From: Nitrospina sp.
GTDB lineage: Bacteria > Nitrospinota > Nitrospinia > Nitrospinales > VA-1
DNA: 14,702 nt
Direction: 5' to 3'
Assembly: GCA_018665625.1 (NCBI GenBank)
Contig: JABJCF010000573.1
Coordinates: forward strand, 1-14,702
The notes under the pieces were generated by a model. That model ran no database searches. It was not told where the DNA came from and saw only the letters and a list, made by a program, of their open reading frames with translations. Of the stretch, positions 1 to 8,424 are shown one piece after another (position 1 is the stretch's first letter; each line of letters opens with the position of its first letter). The translations under genes and the position numbers were made by a program.

Positions 1-1
1 A

Positions 2-196
2 ACCCATCTTCACCCTTTATATATGGGCTCTATCGAATTTTTCAGGGACGACTATGTAGTTAGAAATGAATTAGCGGGAGGCAAGCGAGCTCTGGCTAAA
101 TTCTTTTTTCCTTTTGTCGCTAAATTTTTAATGTTCATCATCCCCACCCGTGTTTATCTTTTGAGAAAAAATGATTCGTCCATCACAATATATTGA
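2..196 (+). CDS. C-terminal part of an unidentified protein (5' end outside window)
   Basis: An open frame enters from the left edge and ends with TGA at 194-196, giving 64 residues. Codon choice resembles the neighbouring genes. The C-terminus has a basic stretch (GGKRALAKFF) followed by a hydrophobic segment (FVAKFLMFIIPTRVYLL) and a short polar tail. It ends 41 nt before the stop of the convergent flippase-like gene. The opening residues (THLHPLYMGSIEFF) loosely recall the end of SAM-dependent methyltransferases, where a His-Leu-His stretch precedes the last helices. That resemblance is too weak for a functional call. The first internal ATG (position 23) would leave a product under 60 residues. 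Confidence 0.45.
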   Translation, partial: THLHPLYMGSIEFFRDDYVVRNELAGGKRALAKFFFPFVAKFLMFIIPTRVYLLRKNDSSITIY

Positions 197-237
197 GGTT
201 GTGAAATTTATATTCAAGGTTTTCTAGATAGTTAGAA

Positions 238-1164
238 TCACTGGGTCATTGGTCCGGGTATTTTAAAGCCAATTAGCAAATTTCGAAAAAACAGAGAAAT
301 AATGATTGCCGTTAATAGAATAAAACAACGGTCCAACAGGGTGGCAAGCATCCCCGATTCAAATCCAGCTCCCAGCCATTGAGAAAAAATTCCCACGATC
401 AATTCACGGGTACCTATATCACTTTGAATAATAGGTAACGCCGATATAAAGGGCATAAGAGTTACAAATAGCACACAGTATCCTAAAGGGATACTTAGCC
501 CCAGAACCTTGCACACTAAATAAAACCTCAGTGTATTTAATCCGACAATAAGAACGTTGTAGATGCAAAGTGTGAAAAATAGTTTTCTGTTTTTTAAAAT
601 CCTGTAAAGAGAATTGACTGCTCTGATCAAAGCATTGAGATACTTGTTGGGTCGGTGTTGCAGGTCAAAGGTTTTTAGGAGAATTAACCCAAGGACAATA
701 GTGACTGATAAGTATCCCAGTGTTAATGCTAAAAATACTCCGCTTTGTGAGAATAAAAATACAATTGATATGGCTAGTCCAAAAACTGCGTTGATAAAAA
801 ATGAGATTAAATGGTCTGCACCTTGTGAGCCTGCAAAGGACATGAAGGGAAACTCGTAGCGCTGTTTCAGGTAATTTGATGTGAATAATGAGCCTGCTTT
901 GAAAAAGAAATTATTTAGTGACGTGGTTATGGAAGAAAGACCTAGAACTTCTTTGTTCTTTAGTTTGATGTCGAATGACCCTGCTAAAGCATTTAGTTTT
1001 TTACCATTGATAATGATTGAGCCTGTAACGAGGGAAATAATTAGAAAAAACTGAGTGGCAGAAATATCTTTAAGTTGAATTAATTCCTCCCGATGCCTTG
1101 CTACCATCGAACCCAGAAGGAAAATCATTAAGCCAGTAATTACAAATTTAAATAAATTGTTCAA
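238..1164 (-). CDS. Flippase-like integral membrane protein (lysylphosphatidylglycerol synthase TM region / UPF0104 family)
   Basis: A 308-residue, very hydrophobic protein with about seven or eight predicted membrane segments, beginning at the N-terminus (FKFVITGLMIFLLGSM). The C-terminal third carries the family hallmark: a Pro-rich membrane segment (MPFISALPIIQSDIGTREL) followed by a Gly-rich helix and a Leu-Leu-Asp-Arg motif, as in the TM region shared by MprF and AglD-like proteins. The length (about 300) matches stand-alone members. Those commonly sit in polysaccharide or polyprenyl-glycan loci, where a role in lipid-linked sugar translocation is suspected but mostly unproven. It is last of the four-gene minus-strand run, 28 nt after the GT4 gene. 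No lysyltransferase domain is attached, so lysyl-PG synthesis is not expected. Confidence 0.8.
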   Translation of the reverse strand: MNNLFKFVITGLMIFLLGSMVARHREELIQLKDISATQFFLIISLVTGSIIINGKKLNALAGSFDIKLKNKEVLGLSSITTSLNNFFFKAGSLFTSNYLKQRYEFPFMSFAGSQGADHLISFFINAVFGLAISIVFLFSQSGVFLALTLGYLSVTIVLGLILLKTFDLQHRPNKYLNALIRAVNSLYRILKNRKLFFTLCIYNVLIVGLNTLRFYLVCKVLGLSIPLGYCVLFVTLMPFISALPIIQSDIGTRELIVGIFSQWLGAGFESGMLATLLDRCFILLTAIIISLFFRNLLIGFKIPGPMTQ

Positions 1165-1192
1165 AGCCGATGGTTTTTACAGGTTGAATTAT

Positions 1193-2446
1193 TTAGAGAG
1201 GTGCATGTGTTTTTGCATTGAGTTGTTGGTGGTATAATTCAGACATCCTTTTTGAAGAATTTTCCCATGAATAACCTGAGTGAACCATCTCCAGGGCATT
1301 TTGAATTAACCGGTCTCTTAGAGTTTTGTTGTTTGCCAGCTCGACAGTTTTTTTTGCGATTGCCTGGGAGTTTTTCTCGGGGACAAGTATTCCGCTAACC
1401 CCATCTCGAACAGCATCTTTTATTCCTCCAACATCAGAGGCGATGACAGGTGTGCCAGAAGCCATTGCTTCTAAAAATACCACTCCTTGGCCCTCGGTAT
1501 CCCCATCAGGTGTGACGATCGAAGGGCCGATGAAAATGTCGGCTGTGGCGAACCACTCTCTCAATTCCTGCCCTTTTTTCCCTCCAATTAAGGAAACGTG
1601 GGAGGTAAGCCCTAGTTTTTGAATCTGCTTTTCCAATGGGTCTTTTTGTGGACCAAACCCAATGATGACCAGTCGGGCGGTTGGTATTTCCTCTATAATT
1701 TGTGGCATAGCGTCGATTAAAAAATTGAATCCCTTTTTTAAAGCCAGACGCCCTACGGCAAGCATCAGAAAGTTGTCAGTTCCAATAGAGGTTTTTCGAT
1801 CTTGATTAAAATTTTCAGGGCTAAACTGATCCAAATCGACGCCCATGGGTACGACCTGGATATTGGGAGTTGGATGGATATTCAAAACTTTATCCTTGGT
1901 TGCCTGGCTGTTTACCGTGCAAATTGTTGAATGTTTCAGGGCAAATTTTATCAGGCTTCTGACAACGGGTATGTTTTTGAATGAATAAACATCTCCTCCG
2001 TGTGCGGTGAGGATATATGGGGTGCCTCTAAAAATTTTTATGAGAGCGCAAAAAAACCCTTGAGGGATTAGCCAATGACAGTGAATGAGGTCAAAACGAT
2101 TTTCACCGGTTATTTTTATTAAGCGTATAAGCAGGGCCGTTAGAAAAAAAGGCAATTGCAATCGAGCCAGCCAACTGGATTTTAGCTTGGGGATTATCCC
2201 ACCTTCGTAGCAAAGCCTTTGCAAATTTCGTGGGTAAAAATATGGGAAGCGCGTTATTTTCATTTCCTTCCAAGTTTCGCTTTCTTTTGCTTCGGGTGCG
2301 TGGGGGGCCAAAATATGGATGTCGATATCTTTTGGAAGGTTTCGACAAAGGTCGTATACAAAACGGGGCTCCTGATCGTTTTCCCACCTTGGGAAAGTGG
2401 TAGCGATTACCAGAACTCGAAGTTTTCCTGAAAGATTACCTTGCAT
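1193..2446 (-). CDS. GT4-family glycosyltransferase (GT-B fold)
   Basis: A 417-residue protein with both GT-B Rossmann domains. The N-terminal domain starts at KLRVLVIATTFPRW and contains HCHWLIPQGFF and LTAHGGDVYSF, typical of GT4 acceptor domains. The C-terminal domain has MGVDLDQFSP, AVGRLALKKGFNFLIDA and the EX7E-type motif (EGQGVVFLE, then AMASGTPVIASDVGG) that contacts the nucleotide-sugar donor. The retaining enzyme probably adds a hexose to a lipid-linked or surface glycan at the cytoplasmic membrane face; the sugar cannot be read from sequence. The ATG at 2446 has no clear Shine-Dalgarno but sits just before the first beta strand. It is third in a minus-strand run, 42 nt after the GT2 gene and 28 nt before the flippase-like gene. 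Confidence 0.9.
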   Translation of the reverse strand: MQGNLSGKLRVLVIATTFPRWENDQEPRFVYDLCRNLPKDIDIHILAPHAPEAKESETWKEMKITRFPYFYPRNLQRLCYEGGIIPKLKSSWLARLQLPFFLTALLIRLIKITGENRFDLIHCHWLIPQGFFCALIKIFRGTPYILTAHGGDVYSFKNIPVVRSLIKFALKHSTICTVNSQATKDKVLNIHPTPNIQVVPMGVDLDQFSPENFNQDRKTSIGTDNFLMLAVGRLALKKGFNFLIDAMPQIIEEIPTARLVIIGFGPQKDPLEKQIQKLGLTSHVSLIGGKKGQELREWFATADIFIGPSIVTPDGDTEGQGVVFLEAMASGTPVIASDVGGIKDAVRDGVSGILVPEKNSQAIAKKTVELANNKTLRDRLIQNALEMVHSGYSWENSSKRMSELYHQQLNAKTHAPL

Positions 2447-2488
2447 GGGCTTTTGATAATTTTAAGGAAGTGAATAATAAAAGGATCT

Positions 2489-3430
2489 TTATTTATCTGT
2501 TTCTGCCTTTTTAATTCTAACTTGAATGTCTTCTAAAAGTTGTCTGTTAACAGAAATGAGTTCGGCAGCTATGCCCATCATAATAATCTGAAAGCCAACG
2601 ATCAGAAGAATGGCGGATAGGATGAGTGATTGGATATGTCCTTCGGTCTGCCCCATAAAAAAGAAAAACAGATATCGGCAGCCTATGGCAAAGCCCAATA
2701 GAAAAGATGTACCTCCAGCAAGAGTGAAAAGTCTTAAGGGGCGGTACATGGAATAGACTTTGAGCATGGTGACGAGAGACCGGTTCAGGTATACGCTAAT
2801 ACTGGGGAATAGTCTGGATTCGCGCAGCTTTTTATTTGTTTTTACAGGCACATGCGTAATGGCAAGATTCTTTTTCCCCGCGCTTATTATAGTTTCAATG
2901 GTATAGGTGAAATCGGAAACCACATTAAGTTGAAGAGCGGCATCTTTGCTGTATGCCCGGAACCCGCTAGTCGCATCTGGGATTTGCGTGCCGGATAGTT
3001 GCCGGACCACCCAGCTCCCAAATTTTTGAAGGAAAATTTTAATTGGGGAAAAATGGCGGATAGTTTCAACCTGCCTGTCACCTACAACGATATCGGCTTC
3101 TTTATTAAGAATAGGCTGGACCAGCTTGGCTATGTCACCACCGAAATACTGATTGTCTGCATCGGTGTTGACTATGATGTCAGCGCCTAGTTTTAGAGAC
3201 TGATTAATTCCTGAAATAAATGCTTTTGCCAGGCCCTTATTATTTGTAAATTGTAATATATGGTGAACCCCTAAGTTTTTCGCTACCTCAACCGTTTTAT
3301 CTGTGCTTCCATCGTCAATCACAAGTATTTCGATGGTATCCACTCCCTCAATTTTGTCGGGCAAGTCCTTCAGGGTTTGGGGAAGGGTGTTTTCTTCGTT
3401 TAAGCAGGGGATTTGAATTATTAGTTTCAC
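2489..3430 (-). CDS. GT2 glycosyltransferase with two C-terminal membrane helices (DPM1/GtrB-like)
   Basis: A 313-residue protein. The N-terminal GT-A domain opens with IIQIPCLNEENTLPQTL, has the nucleotide-binding IDDGSTDKT near residues 38-46, and the metal-binding DAD motif near 90-92 (NTDADNQYF), followed by GDR and DATSGFRAYS, as in dolichyl/undecaprenyl-phosphate sugar synthases. Two hydrophobic segments (about 233-256 and 266-290) should anchor it to the inner membrane, as in GtrB/ArnC/DPM1-type enzymes. The likely reaction is transfer of a sugar from a nucleotide donor to polyprenyl phosphate. It lies 20 nt downstream of a GT39-like transferase, a family that uses polyprenyl-phosphate sugars, so the pair plausibly makes and uses the same donor. 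The substrate pairing is inference. Confidence 0.88.
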   Translation of the reverse strand: MKLIIQIPCLNEENTLPQTLKDLPDKIEGVDTIEILVIDDGSTDKTVEVAKNLGVHHILQFTNNKGLAKAFISGINQSLKLGADIIVNTDADNQYFGGDIAKLVQPILNKEADIVVGDRQVETIRHFSPIKIFLQKFGSWVVRQLSGTQIPDATSGFRAYSKDAALQLNVVSDFTYTIETIISAGKKNLAITHVPVKTNKKLRESRLFPSISVYLNRSLVTMLKVYSMYRPLRLFTLAGGTSFLLGFAIGCRYLFFFFMGQTEGHIQSLILSAILLIVGFQIIMMGIAAELISVNRQLLEDIQVRIKKAETDK

Positions 3431-3450
3431 GGGATCAGTGTATGGATTAT

Positions 3451-5181
3451 TCAGATTATACCGGAGCGGCGATATATATAGACCTTATCGGTAGAAGTGG
3501 GAGATTGGAAAAGGTGAATTTGAACTTCGTAGGAGTTGTTGACTCTGTTTACGGGCGCATTCAATATGATTTGCTCGTATTCACTGTTTTCAAGGATGAG
3601 CTTTATTTTGTCACTAGGTGGATTCATTTTTTCATCGGAATGAATATCCCATTGGTCTCCTCTTAAAACAATCCAATCCGGTCTACTCTCGGTAGTCAGT
3701 TCATTGTTATGGATCATTTTGAATCCTGTGTAGAAAGCCAGAGATTCCACTTCGTTGTCAATATAACATGTTTCCCCTTTTTTCCCATGAGTTTCAAAAA
3801 ATGCAACAATTTTATCCAGAGGGCCTCGATAAGGATTAGCGAGTTCCCTCCAGTATTCAAAAAATATAGACTTGATTTCTACTTCCCGCATAAAGGTCTG
3901 ATAAATACCCTGCATGTACAAGCTTGGCGGAGCTTCGGTGCTTGAAGGTGGGAGTATTTGTTTGATAGGAATCAATGGGATCACATGAACTATATTAGAA
4001 GAAACCAGTAGGCCCACTAAAATACCTTGCTGGATGATGGAACCCTTGAACAAATAAAATACTAACCAACCTAAAAGAATAAAAAATATTGGAATGCTTG
4101 CAGAGATGTACTGCAATAAAGGGATAGAATGTAGTGAGGCGGTTAATATTATAAAAAAAGCAGAAATGACTAAAAGAGAAACAGGCTTTCTAAATTTTTT
4201 TAAAGGTCCTAAAAATATGAATGGAATTAATATTAACGGGAATATGTAGTTGTTTATTTGAAACAGAAAACCCATGAAATGTTTTAAATAGCCTAAAGAC
4301 GATGTGTCAATCAATAAGCTGGTAGATGTATAAAACTCTGAAATTTTTTTAGATAGTGCAGGTAAAAACAAAAGCCAGGGTAAACACAGAAACGCGGTTA
4401 TCACAGCCGGTATTCTTATTCGTTTCAAGTTGCTGGGTTCTACATCTTTTCTGTAAAGAAACAGGTGGGTCAACATCCCTAAAATGAGCCCTGCAAATTC
4501 AACATACATGGTATGGAAAAATATAATTGACGTTACGGTAAATGGAATGGGGTTCCATTTTCTTTTTTCAAATATATCGATATAAAATAAAAGTAGAATA
4601 GGCGTTAATAAAATAGGGAGAGCCACGTAACGGGAAGTTCTGAAATAAAGGAGGGCCGGAACGCAGGTGGCCAAAAATGTAGCGGCAAAAACAGCCACAG
4701 CTTTCTCCTGAGTGAGTCGATTTGCCAAGTGATACAAACACCAGATGGATAAAAAACCAGCCAGGGCAAAAGGAAATCGGGCCGCAAAAGTATTGTTCCC
4801 TAAAAAATGTAACGAAATAGACTGAAGATAATAGGGCACCCATGTTCTATAGATAAAGATTCCGTCAAAAATATCAGCATATAGCATGGTGTGGTTCAAG
4901 CCATCTGAATGCATAGGCAGCCCATGTTTCAAAATCGTGGATGAAACAAAGGTGTCTGCTCCTTCATCCACCTGCAAAACACTGTCATCCAAGCCGGTAA
5001 AAATAATCAAGAATGAAAGAGGAAGAAGGAGAGCCAATGCCAGGTGAGGCTTGAAGAAAAGTCGGATGGATGTCACTTTAAAAAGCCATGTGGTCAGGTC
5101 GGTTAAAAATCCCTTTTTATTATTATACCCAAGAGTGTGTCCTGACTGGGGCAAAACTTGACTCGTTGAGGGTTCTTTCAT
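3451..5181 (-). CDS. GT39/ArnT-like polytopic membrane glycosyltransferase
   Basis: A 576-residue protein. A polar N-terminus of about 45 residues precedes roughly ten to twelve hydrophobic segments spread to about residue 400, then a soluble C-terminal region of about 150-170 residues. Straight after the first membrane helix comes VDEGAD (Asp72-Glu73), the position of the catalytic acidic pair in the first periplasmic loop of the PMT/ArnT/GT-C superfamily. A conserved-looking loop with RTWVPYYLQ and ARFPFALAGF follows, also characteristic of that superfamily. It likely transfers a sugar from a polyprenyl-phosphate donor to lipid or protein on the outer face of the inner membrane. It is first gene of the 5181-to-238 run, divergent from the GT2 at 5282. 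The acceptor cannot be predicted. Confidence 0.82.
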   Translation of the reverse strand: MKEPSTSQVLPQSGHTLGYNNKKGFLTDLTTWLFKVTSIRLFFKPHLALALLLPLSFLIIFTGLDDSVLQVDEGADTFVSSTILKHGLPMHSDGLNHTMLYADIFDGIFIYRTWVPYYLQSISLHFLGNNTFAARFPFALAGFLSIWCLYHLANRLTQEKAVAVFAATFLATCVPALLYFRTSRYVALPILLTPILLLFYIDIFEKRKWNPIPFTVTSIIFFHTMYVEFAGLILGMLTHLFLYRKDVEPSNLKRIRIPAVITAFLCLPWLLFLPALSKKISEFYTSTSLLIDTSSLGYLKHFMGFLFQINNYIFPLILIPFIFLGPLKKFRKPVSLLVISAFFIILTASLHSIPLLQYISASIPIFFILLGWLVFYLFKGSIIQQGILVGLLVSSNIVHVIPLIPIKQILPPSSTEAPPSLYMQGIYQTFMREVEIKSIFFEYWRELANPYRGPLDKIVAFFETHGKKGETCYIDNEVESLAFYTGFKMIHNNELTTESRPDWIVLRGDQWDIHSDEKMNPPSDKIKLILENSEYEQIILNAPVNRVNNSYEVQIHLFQSPTSTDKVYIYRRSGII

Positions 5182-5281
5182 AGTAAAAAGGAATTTATGC
5201 GGTTAGATAATATGGTATGATCGCCTATTTAGATTTATCGGCTCAAAAATTCCCTGATATTAGCAAAATATTGTATAAAAA
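5182..5281. promoter_or_regulatory. Divergent intergenic region, probable promoters for both directions
   Basis: This 100-nt AT-rich spacer separates the starts of the minus-strand GT39-like gene and the plus-strand GT2 gene, so both runs should be initiated here. On the minus strand a TATTAT-like box lies about 30 nt upstream of the ATG. On the plus strand a TATA-rich stretch (TTGTATAAAA) abuts the start codon. No convincing -35/-10 pair or strong Shine-Dalgarno is visible, so exact promoter positions are not assigned. Confidence 0.4.
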
Positions 5282-6001
5282 ATGGATGCTCCTGAAATAT
5301 CTGTAGTAGTTTTAGCCTATCGAAGCGCTGGGACAATTGCCAGTTTCGTTGATTCTCTGGTCGATTCCCTGGAAAAGGAAAAGCTTCATTGGGAAATTGT
5401 TCTGGTGGGGAACTATTTTGAAGGAATTGGAGACCAAACCCCAAAGGTGGTCAAAGAAATTGCCGCCCGAGATTCCCGTATAAAACCCGTGGTTGAAGTA
5501 AAAAAGGGAATGATGGGATGGGACATGAAAACCGGTTTGCAGGCGGCTACGGGTAAAGCTCTGGCAGTAATAGACGGGGACGGTCAGATGCCCAGCACAG
5601 ATGTGATTCGTGTATATCAGTTGATGAAACGAGACAGTTTGGATCTTGCCAAAACCTATCGGGCTAAAAGAAATGATGGATCTTATCGAAGGTTGATTTC
5701 TGTCGTCTATAATATTTTGTTTAAAATATTATTTCCAGGTATCAATGCCTGGGATATGAATTCCAAGCCCAAAATTATGAAAAAAGAGTTTTACGAAAAA
5801 ATCAATCTCGAATCCAATGGATGGTTCATTGACGCAGAGATTATGATTTTAGCAAGACGCATGAATGTTAAAATCGGAGAAATTGAAACCGTTTTTCATA
5901 GTATGGATTCTCGCCCTTCGTTTGTTAAACCTCTTTCTATTATTGAATTTTTGGGTAACCTTATTTCATACCGAATAAAAGAATTTCTTGCAAAAAACTA
6001 A
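5282..6001 (+). CDS. GT2-family glycosyltransferase
   Basis: A 239-residue GT-A protein. It opens with ISVVVLAYRSAGTIASFVDSL. The DXD-type metal site is DGDGQ at about 98-102 (AVIDGDGQMPSTD). A later WDMNSKPKIM stretch and WFIDAEIMILA occupy the positions where DPM1-like enzymes carry their acceptor-side loop. It has no C-terminal anchor helices, unlike the 2489-3430 GT2, so it is cytosolic or peripherally attached. An in-frame TAA at 5276-5278 lies almost immediately upstream, so the ATG at 5282 is the first possible start; there is no clear Shine-Dalgarno. It forms a plus-strand pair with the SDR gene 15 nt downstream, suggesting this transferase uses or prepares the sugar that the SDR modifies. 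The donor sugar is unknown. Confidence 0.85.
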   Translation: MDAPEISVVVLAYRSAGTIASFVDSLVDSLEKEKLHWEIVLVGNYFEGIGDQTPKVVKEIAARDSRIKPVVEVKKGMMGWDMKTGLQAATGKALAVIDGDGQMPSTDVIRVYQLMKRDSLDLAKTYRAKRNDGSYRRLISVVYNILFKILFPGINAWDMNSKPKIMKKEFYEKINLESNGWFIDAEIMILARRMNVKIGEIETVFHSMDSRPSFVKPLSIIEFLGNLISYRIKEFLAKN

Positions 6002-6016
6002 CTGTTAGATATCCGC

Positions 6017-6901
6017 ATGAAACTTCTCATCACCGGGGCTTCCAGTACCCTGGGAAAAAATTTAACCTCAGAGCTTCTAAAAATAGACGAGCTTTCGATT
6101 CGGTTGCTAGAGCATCATTCGCCTCTGCAGAATGAAAATTGCGAAGTATTCAAATGTGATATTCAAGATGTCGGCAATCTGGCCCATGCTTGTTCTGAAA
6201 TAGATACAGTGATTCATCTGGCGGCCTTGACCCATTCACCCACTGGAAAAGAATATTTTGAAGTAAACGAAACTGGTACAGATAATTTATTGACAGCTTG
6301 TCGAAAAAATAGTGTGAGGCGATTCATTTTTATAAGTTCTGCTGCGGCGTCAGAAGAAGGTGGAGAGTATGGTGTCAGTAAACTGAGATGTGAAGAAATG
6401 GTGAGAGAATCGCATCTTAATTGGGTCATACTTCGGCCATCGGAGGTCTATGGCCCTAATATGCAAGAAGGTATTGGTAAATTAATTACATGGATAAAAA
6501 AATTCCCCATAATCCCCGTGATTGGAGATGGGTCATATTTTCTCAGCCCGGTATATGTTGACGATATTGTTCAGGCAATTGTAGAAGTTTTTAAAAAAGG
6601 CTCCCTGGAAAAAGAAATCCTGAACTTAAGCGGGCCGGAAAAGTTTACGATGAGTGGGTTGATTGACCGGTTGGCCCAGATTCATAAAGTTCAACGAAAA
6701 AAAATATTTCTTCCGGTTTGGTTTGTCAGGGCATGTATTGGTTTTCTGTCAATTTTCAAATCTAATTTTGCTTTTTCAGATCAAATACCCAGACTATTAT
6801 GCGATAAGGAACATTGCATAGATGGGGCACAGGCACTCATTCCTTATAAGCCCAGAAAAATTGAAGAAGGGCTTTTGTCTTTTGAAGTTGAGAAAGCTTA
6901 G
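6017..6901 (+). CDS. NAD(P)-dependent extended SDR (sugar-nucleotide epimerase/dehydratase family)
   Basis: A 294-residue protein of the extended short-chain dehydrogenase family. The N-terminal cofactor loop reads TGASSTLGKNL, so one Gly of the usual TGxxGxxG is Ser. VIHLAALTH gives the conserved HxAA. The catalytic Tyr-Lys is Y118-x3-K122 (YGVSK), with Ser in FISSAAAS just before. ILRPSEVYGP and PVYVDDIVQAI follow in their usual order, as in UDP-sugar 4-epimerases and 4,6-dehydratases. The start gives MKLLITGA directly. It is 15 nt after the GT2 gene, and its TAG stop overlaps the stop of the convergent methyltransferase gene. It probably makes or modifies an activated sugar. A reductase acting on another substrate is also possible. 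Confidence 0.85.
   Translation: MKLLITGASSTLGKNLTSELLKIDELSIRLLEHHSPLQNENCEVFKCDIQDVGNLAHACSEIDTVIHLAALTHSPTGKEYFEVNETGTDNLLTACRKNSVRRFIFISSAAASEEGGEYGVSKLRCEEMVRESHLNWVILRPSEVYGPNMQEGIGKLITWIKKFPIIPVIGDGSYFLSPVYVDDIVQAIVEVFKKGSLEKEILNLSGPEKFTMSGLIDRLAQIHKVQRKKIFLPVWFVRACIGFLSIFKSNFAFSDQIPRLLCDKEHCIDGAQALIPYKPRKIEEGLLSFEVEKA
6898..6901. other. Convergent stop codons overlapping by 4 nt
   Basis: The sequence TTAG at 6898-6901 holds the TAG of the plus-strand SDR gene (6899-6901) and, on the other strand, the TAA of the methyltransferase gene (6898-6900). There is therefore no room for a terminator between the two runs, and transcripts from each side must run into the other gene. Confidence 0.9.
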
Positions 6902-7584
6902 CCCTTTTTACCTGTCACCAGATATTGCCCTCCCAAAGGTAACCATCCCAAAAACGGATCCATAAAATTTAGCGAAGAAAGAAATTTAGGGAAAAAAGTT
7001 GTGTAAATAACCTGAACGTTTAATAAAGAAACCTGATCGAAATGGCTTCTGAGGATTTTTGAAGGGACAAGTACTGCATCCTTATCAAAAGGGCAATCAT
7101 TAACTATTTTCTGTGTGACGGGGTTGAGTGGATTGTGTTCCCATATCACCAACGTTCCTTCCCGGTTTAAAAGGGAAGAAAGTTTTTCGATAAGCTTCGC
7201 ATGCTCAGCATGAGGGATATGATGGAAAACTCCTGCAGAGAATATGAGATCATATTTTCGGCTGACCCATTCAGGGGAATCGGTTTCTTGAAAATCTATG
7301 TTATTAGGAAATCGCGAACGAGCCTGTGAGATGGAATCTTTAGATGGCTCGACCCCGGTATAAGTAGCTTCTGGAAAAAAATCAGAGACCCTCCCATATA
7401 AATTGCCCACGCCGCAACCAAAGTCCAATAAATGAAACGTCTTTTCAGACAGCGACGGGAAAAGGTTTTTTAATTTATGAAGTTTTGCAGAAACAAGGTT
7501 GTCTGCATCGTAGCCGGTTTGACGAATGGCGTCATTTACTAATTTGTTATAGTTTTTAGAGTAAGGGTCGAATGATTCAGGCAT
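6898..7584 (-). CDS. Class I SAM-dependent methyltransferase
   Basis: A 228-residue protein. Motif I is LLDFGCGVGNLYG (about residues 52-64), followed by the acidic end of beta 2 (YTGVEPS), then FQETDSPEW and the motif IV region YDLIFSAGVFHHIPH, all typical of methyltransferase domains PF13489/PF08242. The C-terminal 60 residues are more hydrophobic (FFPKFLSSLNFMDPFLGWLPLGGQYLV), which may support membrane or lipid contact. It is last in a minus-strand run, 9 nt after the GT4 stop. The setting suggests it methylates a sugar or polyprenoid intermediate of the same glycan; a quinone or protein substrate cannot be excluded. Confidence 0.87.
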   Translation of the reverse strand: MPESFDPYSKNYNKLVNDAIRQTGYDADNLVSAKLHKLKNLFPSLSEKTFHLLDFGCGVGNLYGRVSDFFPEATYTGVEPSKDSISQARSRFPNNIDFQETDSPEWVSRKYDLIFSAGVFHHIPHAEHAKLIEKLSSLLNREGTLVIWEHNPLNPVTQKIVNDCPFDKDAVLVPSKILRSHFDQVSLLNVQVIYTTFFPKFLSSLNFMDPFLGWLPLGGQYLVTGKKG

Positions 7585-7593
7585 GAGAACTAT

Positions 7594-8424
7594 TTAAAGA
7601 GAGCGATACAGATCTATATATTGGCCCATGATCTTTTCCCAGTCAAATCTGTTTCTGACTTCCTCCTGGATTCGGTGGCCCATTTTTAATCTTACAGGGA
7701 TATTTTTTAAGGTCTCAATTCGGCCTGCTATTTGTACTGGTTTGTCGGAAACCTGATACCCTGTTTCACCTTCAATAACTATGTCTCGCGCAATTCCTAC
7801 AGGCGTAGAAATAATTGGTAAGCCATGCGCTGCCGCTTCAAGGAGAGGCTGCCCGAAATTTTCATACAAAGAAGTGTAGGCGAAAATATCAGCCGTCTGA
7901 TAAAGAGTTTTTAGCTCTGGTGGGGATTTTTTTCCTACGTACGTAACCTTTTTTTCAAGGTTCAGTTGTTTGGTGAGTTGTTTAAGCTCATTGAGATATC
8001 CCGTTCGGGTGACGCTACTGGTTTTTTCCTCGCCGCCAACAATGGTGAGATGGTAGGGGATGTTCAGTTTGCTAACGGCTTGAAGCAATATCTCGATTCT
8101 CCTTACTCTTGCGATACGCCCCACAAATAATATTTGCAATTGTTCCGATTCACTGCGAGTTTTTTCAGTGGGTTCAACATCAACTCCCATAGGAATTATA
8201 TGGATTTTTTCTTTATCTATACCAAATTCCAGAGCATCTTCATATTCAAGCTTGGATGAAACAATTATAGCTTGAGCCTTTTTTGCTGAGGTCTTTAAGG
8301 TAATAGCATCGTAAAGGTGATAGGGCAATCTCTGCGCAAATGCAGGAAGATAGTTTTTAAAACCGAGAAGGGAACCGTGAGTATTTAAAACGAAGGGTTT
8401 GTTTTTAATGAGAGCAAAAAAAAA
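7594..8424 (-). pseudogene. C-terminal part of a frameshifted GT4 glycosyltransferase
   Basis: This frame opens just after a TAG at 8425-8427 and runs to TAA at 7594. It begins FFFALIKNKPFVLNTHGSLL, the middle of a GT4 protein. MGVDVEP, QILFVGRIARVRRIEILLQA and the EX7E motif (ENFGQPLLE, then AAAHGLPIISTPVG) follow, so the donor-binding domain is intact. An internal TTG at 8328 gives 244 residues, but homology-like sequence clearly continues upstream of it, so independent initiation is unlikely. Joined to the N-terminal frame by a -1 shift at the nine-T run, the product would be 376 residues, a normal GT4 length. It could be a decayed gene, a sequencing error, or a protein made by slippage. 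If made, it is a retaining glycosyltransferase of the locus. Confidence 0.75.
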
